Source of the DNA: Oceanimonas smirnovii ATCC BAA-899
GTDB lineage: Bacteria > Pseudomonadota > Gammaproteobacteria > Enterobacterales > Aeromonadaceae
Length of the DNA stretch: 64,000 nt
Direction of reading: 5' to 3'
Assembly (NCBI RefSeq): GCF_000381965.1
Contig: NZ_KB908454.1
Location: forward strand, 527,940 to 591,939
The notes under the pieces were generated by a model that was not told the DNA's origin, did no database searches, and saw nothing but the letters and a program-made list of their open reading frames with translations. The position numbers were made by a program, and so were the translations under genes. This document shows, one piece after another, positions 1 to 8,741 of this stretch (the stretch's first letter is position 1; the number at the start of each line of letters is the position of its first letter).

Positions 1-1
1 A

Positions 2-244
2 GTGGCCCTTAAAATCCGGGAAATTGCCCGGGAGTATAAGGTGCCGGTTATCTCTTCTCCGGCGCTGGCCCGGGCCGTGTACTTCTCCACCAAGCTGGAT
101 CGGGAAATTCCCGACGGTCTCTTTGTGGCGGTGGCCCAGATCCTGGCCTATGTGTTCCAGCTGAACGCCTGGCGCAAAGGGCAGGGCAATAAACCAGTGC
201 CGCTGAAAGACGACTTGCCGATTCCCGATGAATACCGGGTGTGA
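2..244 (+). CDS. flhB: FlhB, flagellar export switch protein (C-terminal fragment)
   Basis: The reading frame enters from the left edge, so only the last 80 residues are present. They match the cytoplasmic end of FlhB, the export-gate protein that changes substrate specificity from hook to filament after self-cleavage. The segment VALKIREIAREY and the following PVISSPALARA lie just downstream of the self-cleavage site in the family; that site itself is outside the window. The LDREIPDGLFVAVAQILAYV stretch is also typical. The tail ends in IPDEYRV before a TGA stop. flhA follows after 111 bases, the usual flhB-flhA order. Identification is firm; the gene is cut by the window edge, not broken. 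Confidence 0.93.
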   Translation: MALKIREIAREYKVPVISSPALARAVYFSTKLDREIPDGLFVAVAQILAYVFQLNAWRKGQGNKPVPLKDDLPIPDEYRV

Positions 245-254
245 TTGACTTAAA

Positions 255-275
255 GGGATTAGGGATTAGGGATTA
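255..275 (+). repeat. Three tandem GGGATTA heptamers
   Basis: Three perfect head-to-tail copies of GGGATTA lie in the flhB-flhA gap, 28 bases upstream of a sigma-54 promoter. Seen directly. Role unknown; it could be a slippage-prone tract or a binding site. Confidence 0.8.
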
Positions 276-302
276 GAATCGGCCCCAGTCCCTGTAAATT
301 TA

Positions 303-318
303 TGGCGCACTTCTTGCA
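303..318 (+). promoter_or_regulatory. Sigma-54 (RpoN) promoter for flhA
   Basis: TGGCGC, five bases, then TTGCA matches the -24/-12 consensus TGGCAC-N5-TTGC with one mismatch. The invariant GG (304-305) and GC (316-317) are exactly ten bases apart. Transcription would begin near 329, about 27 bases before the flhA ATG. Polar flagellar export and chemotaxis genes in Vibrio, Aeromonas and Pseudomonas are commonly RpoN/FlrC(FleR)-dependent, which fits. Enhancer sites were not identified. Confidence 0.75.
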
Positions 319-355
319 TTCTCACCGCCACTATCAATAAACCGCAGCGAGTGTC

Positions 356-2455
356 ATGGAGTTAAGGGCAAGGCTTTCTCAGGCTAAACAGTGGACCCGT
401 TGGTTACATTCGGGCATGGGTACGCCTTTGCTGGTGCTGGCGGCACTGGCCATGGTGGTGCTGCCCATTCCGGCATTAATGCTGGATGTGCTGTTTTCGT
501 TCAATATTGCTCTGGCGCTGGTGGTTTTGCTGGTGGCGGTATATACCCAGCGCCCCCTCGACTTTGCCGCCTTTCCCACCGTTTTGCTGGTAGCCACTCT
601 GCTGCGGCTGGCGCTGAACGTGGCCTCTACCCGGGTAGTACTGCTGGAAGGGCATCAGGGAGGCAACGCTGCCGGTAACGTGATTGAGGCCTTTGGCTCT
701 GTGGTTATTGGCGGCAACTATGCCGTGGGCCTTATCGTCTTTCTGATTTTGATGATCATCAACTTTGTGGTGGTGACCAAGGGTGCCGGCCGTATTTCGG
801 AAGTGAGCGCCCGCTTTACCCTGGATGCCATGCCCGGTAAACAGATGGCCATCGACGCCGACCTTAATGCCGGCATTATCAATCAGGATGAAGCCCGCAC
901 CCGGCGGGAAGAGGTCACACAGGAAGCCGACTTCTACGGCTCCATGGACGGTGCTTCCAAGTTTGTAAAAGGCGATGCCATTGCCGGCATTATGATCCTG
1001 TTCATCAATATTATCGGCGGCTTTATTATCGGCATGGCTCAGCACGAGCTGAGCTTTGGTGAAGCAGGGCGTGTCTACACTCTGCTGACCATAGGTGACG
1101 GTCTGGTGGCGCAGATTCCGTCCTTGTTGCTGTCCATTGCCGCCGCCATAATTGTGACGCGGCAAAATACCCGGGAAGACATGGGGCAGGCCATGCTGGG
1201 TCAGCTTTTTGACAATCCGCGCTCCCTGTCCATTGCTGCCGGCATTCTTATTGCCATGGGACTGGTGCCGGGCATGCCCCATTTTGCCTTTTTGCTGCTG
1301 GGTGGCCTGGCGGCTGGCGGTGCCTGGTGGATGCACAAACGTCGCAAGGAGCAGGCCGAGCAGCAACAGGAAAGCAATGCTCAGGCACCGGCGATAGCAG
1401 CAAACGAAAACCGCGAACTCAGCTGGGACGATGTAAACCAGGTAGACACCATAGGGCTGGAAGTGGGTTACCGGCTGATCAGTCTGGTGGATGTGTCTCA
1501 GGGCGGCGAGCTGCTCAGCCGCATCAAGGGCGTGCGCAAAAAGCTGTCTCAGGAGCTGGGCTTTCTTATTCCTGCCGTGCACATACGTGACAATCTGGAG
1601 TTAAGCCCCAATGAATATCAGATAACCCTGATGGGGGTCAGCTCCGGGGTGGCCGATATCTACCCAGAGCGGGAGCTGGCCATCAACCCCGGTCAGGTGT
1701 TCGGCCCGGTGCAGGGCATAGACACCCGGGATCCCGCCTTTGGGCTGGAAGCCACCTGGATTGGCCGGGATCAGATAGAAAACGCCCAGAGCCTGGGTTA
1801 CACAGTGGTGGATGCCGCCACCGTGGTGGCCACTCACCTCAGCCAGCTGCTGACCAACAATGCCTCTCAGCTGCTGGGTCATGAAGAAGTACAGAACCTG
1901 ATTGATCAGGTGGGCCGCACTCAGCCCAAGCTGGTGGAAGGGCTGGTACCCAATACGCTCAGTCTGGCGCTGGTCACCAAGGTACTGCAGAGCCTGCTGA
2001 ACGAAGGGGTGTCCATTCGGGACATGCGTACCATTTTGCAGACCCTCACCGAATACGCGCCCAAGAGTCAGGATCCGGAAGTACTGACCGCCGCCTGCCG
2101 TATTTCTCTGCGCCGCTTTCTGGTGCAGGAAATTGCCGGCACCGAGCGGGAGCTGCCGGTTATTACGCTGGCACCTGAGCTGGAACAGATCTTGCAGAAC
2201 TCTTTGCAGGCGGGTGGTGCTCAGGGCAGTGGCATAGAGCCGGGGCTGGCAGAGCGCATGCAGCAGTCGCTGTCGCAGGCTGCTGCCAACCAGGAGCTGG
2301 AAGGCCAGCCGGCCATATTACTGACGTCAGGCATGCTGCGTACCACGCTGGCGCGCTTTGTAAAACATACCATTCCCAGTCTGCGGGTGCTGTCTTATCA
2401 GGAAGTGCCGGATGATCGCCAAATCCGCATCGTGGCTTCAGTTGGGCAGCAGTAG
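356..2455 (+). CDS. flhA: FlhA, flagellar type III export gate protein
   Basis: A 699-residue protein of full family length. FlhA forms the nonameric export gate in the flagellar basal body and uses proton motive force to move rod, hook and filament subunits. The N-terminal half (about residues 20-330) carries the predicted membrane helices and the FHIPEP-family block FPTVLLVATLLRLALNVAST. A basic, Gln-rich linker (MHKRRKEQAEQQQ) leads to the soluble chaperone-docking domain from about residue 360. The ATG at 356 is poorly supported by a ribosome site, but the N-terminus (LVLAALAMVVLPIPALMLDV) begins at the expected place. It is first gene after the sigma-54 promoter, with flhF 14 bases downstream. 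Confidence 0.97.
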   Translation: MELRARLSQAKQWTRWLHSGMGTPLLVLAALAMVVLPIPALMLDVLFSFNIALALVVLLVAVYTQRPLDFAAFPTVLLVATLLRLALNVASTRVVLLEGHQGGNAAGNVIEAFGSVVIGGNYAVGLIVFLILMIINFVVVTKGAGRISEVSARFTLDAMPGKQMAIDADLNAGIINQDEARTRREEVTQEADFYGSMDGASKFVKGDAIAGIMILFINIIGGFIIGMAQHELSFGEAGRVYTLLTIGDGLVAQIPSLLLSIAAAIIVTRQNTREDMGQAMLGQLFDNPRSLSIAAGILIAMGLVPGMPHFAFLLLGGLAAGGAWWMHKRRKEQAEQQQESNAQAPAIAANENRELSWDDVNQVDTIGLEVGYRLISLVDVSQGGELLSRIKGVRKKLSQELGFLIPAVHIRDNLELSPNEYQITLMGVSSGVADIYPERELAINPGQVFGPVQGIDTRDPAFGLEATWIGRDQIENAQSLGYTVVDAATVVATHLSQLLTNNASQLLGHEEVQNLIDQVGRTQPKLVEGLVPNTLSLALVTKVLQSLLNEGVSIRDMRTILQTLTEYAPKSQDPEVLTAACRISLRRFLVQEIAGTERELPVITLAPELEQILQNSLQAGGAQGSGIEPGLAERMQQSLSQAAANQELEGQPAILLTSGMLRTTLARFVKHTIPSLRVLSYQEVPDDRQIRIVASVGQQ

Positions 2456-2469
2456 CGGGAGAGCCATAA

Positions 2470-3822
2470 ATGAAGATTAAACGGTTTTTTGCCAAAGATA
2501 TGCGTGCCGCCCTGGCCGAAGTAAAAGAAGAGCTGGGGGCCGATGCGGTGATCATGTCTAATAAAAAAGTGTCCGGGGGCATAGAAATTGTGGCCGCCGT
2601 AGACGATGACGACAATACACCGGTCGATAAGGGGCAGCGTCCGTTAACGGACGACAATGTCAGAATTTCGTCGCAGGCCCGTCAATTTATTCCGCCACTC
2701 AGCCAGCAGCAGCAGGCTGACTCCTTGCAGGCGCTGTTAAATCGTGGCAACACAGCACCGTCTCCTAAAACCCTGGCCGAGCAAGTGGACTGGGGGCAGC
2801 CGGAAGCGCGCCGGGAGCCGGTGATGCCATCGCCTGCACCGCTGTTTGCCGGTGGTGAAAAAAGCCGCAGCCGCCAGAAAGACAGCACCAAAGACAAAGA
2901 GCTGAACGCCATGCGTCAGGAAATTGCCAGTATTCGCCGGCTGCTGGAACATCAGGTATCCGGTCTGATGTGGCAGGAAGTAGAGCGCCGGGAGCCGGTG
3001 CGCGCCATGGTGATTAAACAACTGAACCAGCTTGGTTTCAGTGATGGTTTTGCCGATATGCTGGCCATGCGGGTACATGAGCGTGCAGCCCCTCATGAAG
3101 CCTGGGCCCAGATTGAAAACGCCCTGACCGAGCTGGTGCTGACCGGGGAAGATGAAATTATGCGCCAGGGCGGCGCTGTAGCGCTGCTCGGCCCCACCGG
3201 AGTGGGTAAAACCACCACCATTGCCAAACTGGCGGCCCGCTTTGCTGCCCGCCATGGTGCTGATCAGCTGGCGCTGATCACCACGGATCATTATCGCATC
3301 GGTGCCCATGAGCAGCTGCAGACCTACGGCCGCATTATGGGCGTGGCGGTCAAGCAGGCACGCACCTATGAAGAGCTGGCGCAGGCACTTTATCAGTTAC
3401 GTCATCGCCGTCTGGTATTAATTGACACCGCCGGCATGGGCCAGCGTGATATGCGCCTGAACGAGCAGCTCGATACCCTGGTCGGTGATCGCCAGATCCG
3501 CATTCGTAATTATCTGGTATTGCCGGCTACCGCCCAGCGCAGAGTGCTGCAGGAGGCAGTAGAGCACTTTCGGCGCATTCCACTGGCCGGCTGCATCCTT
3601 ACCAAGCTGGATGAAAGCCTGTCGCTGGGGGATGTGCTTGATATCAGTATTCAGAACAGTTTGCCCATCAGCTATGTCACCGATGGCCAGCGAGTACCGG
3701 AAGATCTGCGCCTGGCCAAGGCCGGTGAGCTGGTCAAGCAGGCAATGGGCGCGGTAGAGCAGCGTGAAGATCCCTATTATTGGGAAGCCGCCGACGATGA
3801 GGATGCGCGTTTCTATGACTAA
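2470..3822 (+). CDS. flhF: FlhF, SRP-type GTPase for flagellar placement
   Basis: A 450-residue FlhF, the GTPase that recruits the first basal-body components to the cell pole in polarly flagellated bacteria. The N-terminal B domain (MKIKRFFAKDMRAALAEVKE) and a variable linker precede the NG domain. The P-loop GPTGVGKTTT lies at residues 241-250, DTAG at 319-322 and TKLD at 378-381, all intact SRP-GTPase motifs. A GGGAGAG Shine-Dalgarno sequence precedes the ATG. It overlaps flhG by 8 bases, suggesting translational coupling to the ATPase that opposes it. It is longer than the Bacillus homologue, mainly in the linker. Confidence 0.96.
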   Translation: MKIKRFFAKDMRAALAEVKEELGADAVIMSNKKVSGGIEIVAAVDDDDNTPVDKGQRPLTDDNVRISSQARQFIPPLSQQQQADSLQALLNRGNTAPSPKTLAEQVDWGQPEARREPVMPSPAPLFAGGEKSRSRQKDSTKDKELNAMRQEIASIRRLLEHQVSGLMWQEVERREPVRAMVIKQLNQLGFSDGFADMLAMRVHERAAPHEAWAQIENALTELVLTGEDEIMRQGGAVALLGPTGVGKTTTIAKLAARFAARHGADQLALITTDHYRIGAHEQLQTYGRIMGVAVKQARTYEELAQALYQLRHRRLVLIDTAGMGQRDMRLNEQLDTLVGDRQIRIRNYLVLPATAQRRVLQEAVEHFRRIPLAGCILTKLDESLSLGDVLDISIQNSLPISYVTDGQRVPEDLRLAKAGELVKQAMGAVEQREDPYYWEAADDEDARFYD

Positions 3823-4702
3823 TTGGTTTCATGACCAGGCAAGCGGACTGCGGCTTATGCAAAAAATGAACAGAGTGCAGGTAATTGCCGTCACTGGCGG
3901 CAAAGGGGGCGTGGGCAAAACCAATATTACCCTGAACATGGCCTCGGCCATGGCAGCGCAGGGCAAGCGGGTATTGGTACTCGATGCCGATCTGGGGCTG
4001 GCCAACGTGGATGTGCTGCTGGGCATTCGGGTCCGGCGCAATCTGTCTCATGTATTGAGAGGCGAATGTACCCTGGATGAGGTAATGGTCGAAGGCCCGC
4101 AGGGCATTCGCATTATTCCGGCCACATCGGGCAATCAGTCCATGACCGAGCTGTCGCCGCTGGAGCATGTCAGTCTTATTCGTGCGTTCAGTGAAATGCA
4201 GACGCCCATTGATGTGTTGCTGGTAGATACCGCCGCCGGCATCTCCGACATGGTGCTGAGTTTTTCCCGGGCGTCCCAGGAAGTGCTGGTGGTGGTATGT
4301 GATGAGCCTACCTCTATTACCGATGCCTATGCCTTGATTAAGCTGCTGTCCCGGGAGCATGGCGTATTTCGTTTTAAAATTGTGGCCAACATGGTGCGTA
4401 CCCAGCGTGAAGGTATGGAGCTGTTTGCCAAACTGACCCGGGTCACCGACAAGTTTCTGGATGCCTCCCTTGAGCTGGTTGCCTGCATTCCCTTTGACGG
4501 TAACTTGCGTCTGGCGGTGCGCCGTCAGGCGCTGGTGGTAAACCAGTATCCCAAGTCGCCTTCTGCCATCGCCATACGGGCGCTGGCCGCCAAAGCGCTG
4601 AACTGGCCCACTCCGCACCGGGCCGAAGGGCACCTGCAGTTCTTTGTGGAGCGCCTGCTGCGCAATCCCGCCATGAACCAGCAAGGAGTACGGAGTGAGT
4701 AG
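3815..4702 (+). CDS. flhG: FlhG/FleN, MinD-like ATPase controlling flagellar number
   Basis: A 295-residue MinD/ParA-family ATPase. In polar flagellates FlhG (FleN) limits flagellar number by acting on FlhF and on the FlrA/FleQ master regulator. The deviant Walker A motif KGGVGKT is at residues 30-36, preceded by the family N-terminus DQASGLRLM, the helix that stimulates FlhF GTPase activity. The ATG at 3815 is chosen because it starts directly before that conserved helix and overlaps the flhF stop; an in-frame ATG at 3764 lies inside flhF and would add 17 unconserved residues. The gene overlaps fliA by 8 bases. Confidence 0.95.
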   Translation: MTNWFHDQASGLRLMQKMNRVQVIAVTGGKGGVGKTNITLNMASAMAAQGKRVLVLDADLGLANVDVLLGIRVRRNLSHVLRGECTLDEVMVEGPQGIRIIPATSGNQSMTELSPLEHVSLIRAFSEMQTPIDVLLVDTAAGISDMVLSFSRASQEVLVVVCDEPTSITDAYALIKLLSREHGVFRFKIVANMVRTQREGMELFAKLTRVTDKFLDASLELVACIPFDGNLRLAVRRQALVVNQYPKSPSAIAIRALAAKALNWPTPHRAEGHLQFFVERLLRNPAMNQQGVRSE

Positions 4703-5408
4703 AGCACAGGCATACGCACAGCATCAAAGTCAAAGTCTGGTAGAGCGTCATGCCGGCCTGGTGCGGCGTATTGCTCAGCATCTGCTGGCCCGTCTGCCCG
4801 ATAGTGTGTTGCTTGATGATCTTATTCAGTCCGGCATGGTCGGACTGCTGGAGGCGTCGAAAAACTTCGATGCCTCCAAAGGAGCCAGTTTTGAGACCTT
4901 TGCCGGTATTCGCATTCGCGGTGCCATGCTGGATGAAATCCGCCGGGGCGACTGGGTTCCCCGTTCGGTGCATCGCAACGGCCGGCACATTGCCGAGGCC
5001 ATGCATACTATTCAGCGACGGGAAGGGCGACCGGCTCAGGATCGGGAAATTGCCGATGAACTGGGTGTCTCACTGACTCAGTATCACGCCATGCTGGCAG
5101 ACGTCAATCATGGCAAATTGCTTGAAATGGATGAGTTTGAGCAAGGCGTCGAGCAACAGGCCGAGTTGCACAGTCATACCGGCAGCCCCTTTGACGGCAT
5201 GGCCAAGGAACGCTTTCAGCGAGCGCTGGCAGAAGGCATTCGCAGACTGCCCGAGCGTGAGGCGCTGGTGTTGTCACTTTATTACGACGAAGAGCTGAAT
5301 CTGAAAGAGATCGGCGGCATACTGTCGGTGTCGGAGTCTCGTGTGAGCCAGATCCACAGTCAGGCCATGCTGCGCCTTAAATCTCGTCTTAAAGAATGGC
5401 AGGCTTGA
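4695..5408 (+). CDS. fliA: FliA, flagellar sigma factor sigma-28
   Basis: A 237-residue sigma-28 factor, which directs RNA polymerase to late flagellar, motor and chemoreceptor promoters. Region 2 (DLIQSGMVGLLEASKNFD, then FETFAGIRIRGAMLDEIR) and region 4 (LPEREALVLSLYYDEELNLK with the following helix-turn-helix SVSESRVSQIHSQAMLRLK) are intact. The GTG at 4695 follows an AAGGAG sequence and overlaps the end of flhG. FlgM, its anti-sigma factor, is not in this window. Confidence 0.96.
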   Translation: MSRAQAYAQHQSQSLVERHAGLVRRIAQHLLARLPDSVLLDDLIQSGMVGLLEASKNFDASKGASFETFAGIRIRGAMLDEIRRGDWVPRSVHRNGRHIAEAMHTIQRREGRPAQDREIADELGVSLTQYHAMLADVNHGKLLEMDEFEQGVEQQAELHSHTGSPFDGMAKERFQRALAEGIRRLPEREALVLSLYYDEELNLKEIGGILSVSESRVSQIHSQAMLRLKSRLKEWQA

Positions 5409-5445
5409 TACAGAACAAGCAGTCAATGTGAAAAAATGTCATATT

Positions 5446-5535
5446 CCCGTTCAGAAACGGGAGCGATGGCCGACTTGTATTTGAGTAGGTATTTTACACC
5501 ATGTTCAGTGGCTGCCGAGGCAGCAGAACAGGAGG
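5446..5535 (+). promoter_or_regulatory. cheY leader with two hairpins and ribosome site
   Basis: The 133-base fliA-cheY gap contains two perfect inverted repeats. CCCGTT and AACGGG (5446-5461) enclose CAGA, and GCTGCC and GGCAGC (5511-5524) enclose only GA. The second sits six bases before the cheY AGGAGG. Neither is followed by a T run, so they do not look like ordinary terminators. They could set relative expression of fliA and the che genes or affect access to the cheY ribosome site; this is inference. Confidence 0.5.
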
Positions 5536-5541
5536 AATGGG

Positions 5542-5925
5542 TTGGACAAGAACATGAAAATCCTGATTGTGGATGACTTTTCCACAATGCGCAGGATCAT
5601 CAAAAATCTGCTCAGAGATCTGGGCTTCAACAACACGCACGAAGCCGACGACGGTCTCACTGCATTGCCGATGCTGAAAAACGGCGACTTCGACTTTGTG
5701 GTCACCGACTGGAATATGCCGGGCATGCAGGGCATTGACCTGCTCAAAGCCATTCGGGCTGATGACAAGCTCAAGCATCTGCCGGTATTAATGGTTACCG
5801 CAGAGGCCAAGCGCGAGCAGATCATTACAGCGGCTCAGGCGGGCGTAAACGGCTATGTGGTAAAACCCTTTACCGCCGGCACTCTCAAAGAAAAACTCGA
5901 AAAGGTATTCGAGCGCATCGGATAA
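5542..5925 (+). CDS. cheY: CheY, chemotaxis response regulator
   Basis: A 127-residue single-domain receiver. Phospho-CheY binds the flagellar switch and changes rotation. The acidic pair DD (residues 11-12), phosphoacceptor D56 in VVTDWNMPG, Thr in MVTAEA and Lys in VKPFT are all present. The start is taken as TTG at 5542, six bases after AGGAGG; an in-frame ATG at 5554 would be 18 bases from it. The N-terminus [12 protein letters not shown] resembles Vibrio CheY homologues with a short extension. cheZ follows 10 bases downstream. Confidence 0.95.
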   Translation: MDKNMKILIVDDFSTMRRIIKNLLRDLGFNNTHEADDGLTALPMLKNGDFDFVVTDWNMPGMQGIDLLKAIRADDKLKHLPVLMVTAEAKREQIITAAQAGVNGYVVKPFTAGTLKEKLEKVFERIG

Positions 5926-5935
5926 AGGTCTTTCC

Positions 5936-6694
5936 ATGACACAAGCACAAGGGTTGATCAACCTGGAACAGGCCCGTCAGCTGGTGGCACTGCTGGAGCA
6001 GGGTGACCAGGCCGGTGCCGATCGTTTTATGACTGACGTTTGCATGCCTCATGCCGACGCACTGCTGGAGCAGGTAGGTCAGCTTACCCGTCAGTTGCAT
6101 GATTCGCTGCAAGAGTTTCGTAACGATCCCCGCCTGCCGGTGCTGGCCGAAACCGACATTCCCGACGCCCGCGAGCGGCTTAATCATGTCATTGACATGA
6201 CCGACAAGGCCGCCAACCGCACTATGGACGCAGTGGAAGCCAGTCTGCCCATCGCAGACCGGCTCAGCGATCGTATACAGCAGGTAAAACCGGGCTGGCA
6301 GGGGCTGATGCAGCGCCAGCTTGAGCTGGGACAGTTCAAGGAGCTGTGTTATCAGCTCGACAACTTTCTGCAAAATTCCGAGCAGGATGCCGAGCAGCTG
6401 CGTCAGCTGCTGACCGAAATTCTGATGGCTCAGGACTACCAGGATCTTACCGGCCAGGTGATTCGCCGGGTGATCAAGCTGGTGCAGGAAGTGGAAGCCA
6501 AGCTGGTTGAAATTTTGTCGGTGTTTGGCCGCCTTACAGACGAAGCGCCCCGCCTGGAGCAGCAAGAGTCTAACGCTGAAAAGGCACAGAAGGCCATTGA
6601 AGCGGAAGGGCCCATCATCAACAAGGAACAACGTGATGACGTGGTCTCGGATCAGGATGAAGTGGACGATCTGCTGTCCAGTCTGGGATTTTAA
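5936..6694 (+). CDS. cheZ: CheZ, CheY-phosphate phosphatase
   Basis: A 252-residue CheZ, which resets the chemotaxis signal by dephosphorylating CheY. The active-site segment DYQDLTGQVIRR is clear, with the catalytic Gln at residue 174 and the conserved Asp at 170. The C-terminal tail DEVDDLLSSLGF is the conserved CheY-binding helix. The middle is a long helical hairpin rich in Gln and Leu. The gene sits between cheY and cheA in the order usual for Vibrio, Shewanella and Pseudomonas. Confidence 0.95.
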   Translation: MTQAQGLINLEQARQLVALLEQGDQAGADRFMTDVCMPHADALLEQVGQLTRQLHDSLQEFRNDPRLPVLAETDIPDARERLNHVIDMTDKAANRTMDAVEASLPIADRLSDRIQQVKPGWQGLMQRQLELGQFKELCYQLDNFLQNSEQDAEQLRQLLTEILMAQDYQDLTGQVIRRVIKLVQEVEAKLVEILSVFGRLTDEAPRLEQQESNAEKAQKAIEAEGPIINKEQRDDVVSDQDEVDDLLSSLGF

Positions 6695-6703
6695 GGAGCA
6701 AGC

Positions 6704-8713
6704 ATGGGCTTTGAGGTAGACGAAGATATTCTGCAGGATTTTCTGGTGGAAGCATCGGAAATTCTGGAACAGCTGTCGGAGCAACTGGTCACCCTGGAGC
6801 GTCAGCCCGACGACAAGGACCTGTTAAATGCTATTTTTCGCGGCTTTCACACCGTAAAAGGCGGTGCCGGCTTTTTGTCGCTTACGGCACTGGTAGAGAC
6901 CTGCCACAAGGCGGAAAACGTCTTTGATATTCTGCGCACCGGTCAGCGTCGTGTTACTTCAGAGCTGATGGACGTGATCTTGCGGGCGCTGGATACCGTA
7001 AACGCCATGTTTGCTGAAATTCAGAGCCGTCAGGAGCCCACACCTGCCGATCCGACCTTGCTGGAAGAGCTCAGTTTTTACTGTCAGCCCGAGCAGGAAA
7101 ATGAAACTGCACCGTCAGCCGAGGCAGCGGCTCCTGCCGGCAACAGCATCGAGTCTCTGAACGAGCAGGAATATCAGCAAATGCTGGGTGAGCTGGCAGC
7201 TGAACCTGAGCAGGAACAAGCGGCCTCGGGCAGCGACAGCGACGATATTACCGACGACGAATTTGAAGCCCTGCTGGATCAGCTGCATGGTGCCGGCAAG
7301 CACGGTGGTGTGCCCGCAGAAACGCCGGCAGCCGACACCGCAGCCGACAAAAATACTGCCGGTGGTGACGACGAGCTGATTGACGATGGCGAATTTGAAG
7401 CCCTGCTGGATCAACTCCACGGTGCCGGCAAGGGGCCTACTGCCACGTCAGTACCGGAAAAATCCGTGCCGGCCAGCAGCCAGCCAGCCAAAGCCGCTCC
7501 TGATGCCAAACCAGCCGCACCTGCCAAGGCCGCTCCGCCGCCGGCCGACACCACGGTTCGGGTCGACACCAAAACCCTCGACAGCATCATGAACATGGTG
7601 GGCGAGCTGGTGCTGGTGCGTAACCGCCTGCTCAGCCTGCAGTCCGGTCACGAAAATGAAGAGATCACCAAAGCGGTGACCAACCTGGATGCGGTCACGG
7701 GTGATCTGCAGGGCGCTGTGATGAAAACCCGCATGCAGCCCATCAAAAAGGTATTTGGCCGTTTTCCTCGCGTGGTGCGTGATATTGCCCGCAACATGAA
7801 AAAGGAAATTGAGCTTGAGATGGTGGGAGAAGACACGGATCTCGACAAAAACCTGGTAGAAGCCCTGGCCGATCCGCTGGTGCACCTGGTGCGCAACTCC
7901 TGTGATCACGGCATTGAGCTGCCGGAAGAGCGAGAAGCCGCCGGCAAGCCCCGCAAGGGCGTGATCCGTCTTACCGCGTCCCAGGAAGGGGATCATATTT
8001 TGCTGGGCATCGAAGACGACGGTGCCGGCATGGATCCGGAAAAACTCAAGAACCTGGCCATCAAGCGAGGCATTCTCGACGCCGACGGTGCCGCCCGCAT
8101 GAGCGACAACGAAGCCTATAACCTGATCTTTGCCCCGGGCTTTTCTACCAAGGTAGAAATCACCGACGTCTCCGGCAGGGGCGTGGGCATGGATGTGGTA
8201 AAAACCGGCATCAGCTCGGTAAACGGCTCCATTTTTATCGATTCGGAAAAAGGCAGAGGCACCAGGCTGCAGATTAAGGTGCCGCTCACCCTGGCCATTT
8301 TGCCTACTCTGATGGTGGTAGTGGGAGAGCAGACCTTTGCTCTGCCGCTGACTAACGTGAACGAAATTTTCCATCTGGATCTCACCAAAACCAGCATGGT
8401 GGACGGTCAGCTCACCGTAGTGGTGCGTAACCGGGCCATACCGCTGTTCTATCTGCAGGACTGGTTGCTGCGTGGCGGCAAGCGGGATCGCAAGGCCCAT
8501 GGTCATGTGGTGATTGTAATGATAGGCAATCAGCAGGTCGGCTTTGTGGTTGACGGCCTTATCGGCCAGGAAGAAGTGGTTATCAAACCGCTCGATCAGC
8601 TGTTGCATGGCACGCCGGGCATGGCGGGAGCCACTATTACCAGTGACGGCGGCATTGCCCTTATTCTTGATATTGCAGGCCTGATCAAGGCCTATGCGCG
8701 GCGTTACGCCTGA
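6704..8713 (+). CDS. cheA: CheA, chemotaxis histidine kinase
   Basis: A 669-residue CheA, the kinase of the chemoreceptor array. The P1 domain has the phosphorylated His at residue 49 ([10 protein letters not shown]). The P3 dimerization region and the P4 kinase follow from about residue 285, with the N box [12 protein letters not shown] and a G box DDGAGMD, and a CheW-like P5 domain is at the C-terminus. The Ala/Pro/Glu-rich linker at 125-285 contains an exact 14-residue duplication, [14 protein letters not shown], at 186-199 and 230-243. In Vibrio a CheA linker segment called LID binds ParP for polar positioning; parC and parP are encoded downstream here. AAGGAG precedes the ATG. Confidence 0.96.
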   Translation: MGFEVDEDILQDFLVEASEILEQLSEQLVTLERQPDDKDLLNAIFRGFHTVKGGAGFLSLTALVETCHKAENVFDILRTGQRRVTSELMDVILRALDTVNAMFAEIQSRQEPTPADPTLLEELSFYCQPEQENETAPSAEAAAPAGNSIESLNEQEYQQMLGELAAEPEQEQAASGSDSDDITDDEFEALLDQLHGAGKHGGVPAETPAADTAADKNTAGGDDELIDDGEFEALLDQLHGAGKGPTATSVPEKSVPASSQPAKAAPDAKPAAPAKAAPPPADTTVRVDTKTLDSIMNMVGELVLVRNRLLSLQSGHENEEITKAVTNLDAVTGDLQGAVMKTRMQPIKKVFGRFPRVVRDIARNMKKEIELEMVGEDTDLDKNLVEALADPLVHLVRNSCDHGIELPEEREAAGKPRKGVIRLTASQEGDHILLGIEDDGAGMDPEKLKNLAIKRGILDADGAARMSDNEAYNLIFAPGFSTKVEITDVSGRGVGMDVVKTGISSVNGSIFIDSEKGRGTRLQIKVPLTLAILPTLMVVVGEQTFALPLTNVNEIFHLDLTKTSMVDGQLTVVVRNRAIPLFYLQDWLLRGGKRDRKAHGHVVIVMIGNQQVGFVVDGLIGQEEVVIKPLDQLLHGTPGMAGATITSDGGIALILDIAGLIKAYARRYA

Positions 8714-8741
8714 CGCACCAACAGGGAGCACGATAACAATA

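Noticed and set aside
255..275. GGGATTA repeats as a telomere-like or CRISPR-like array
   Set aside because: Only three 7-base copies with no spacers; a simple tandem repeat.
476..1582. 368-codon open frame opposite flhA
   Set aside because: Low-complexity His/Gln-rich shadow frame; no start signal or family match.
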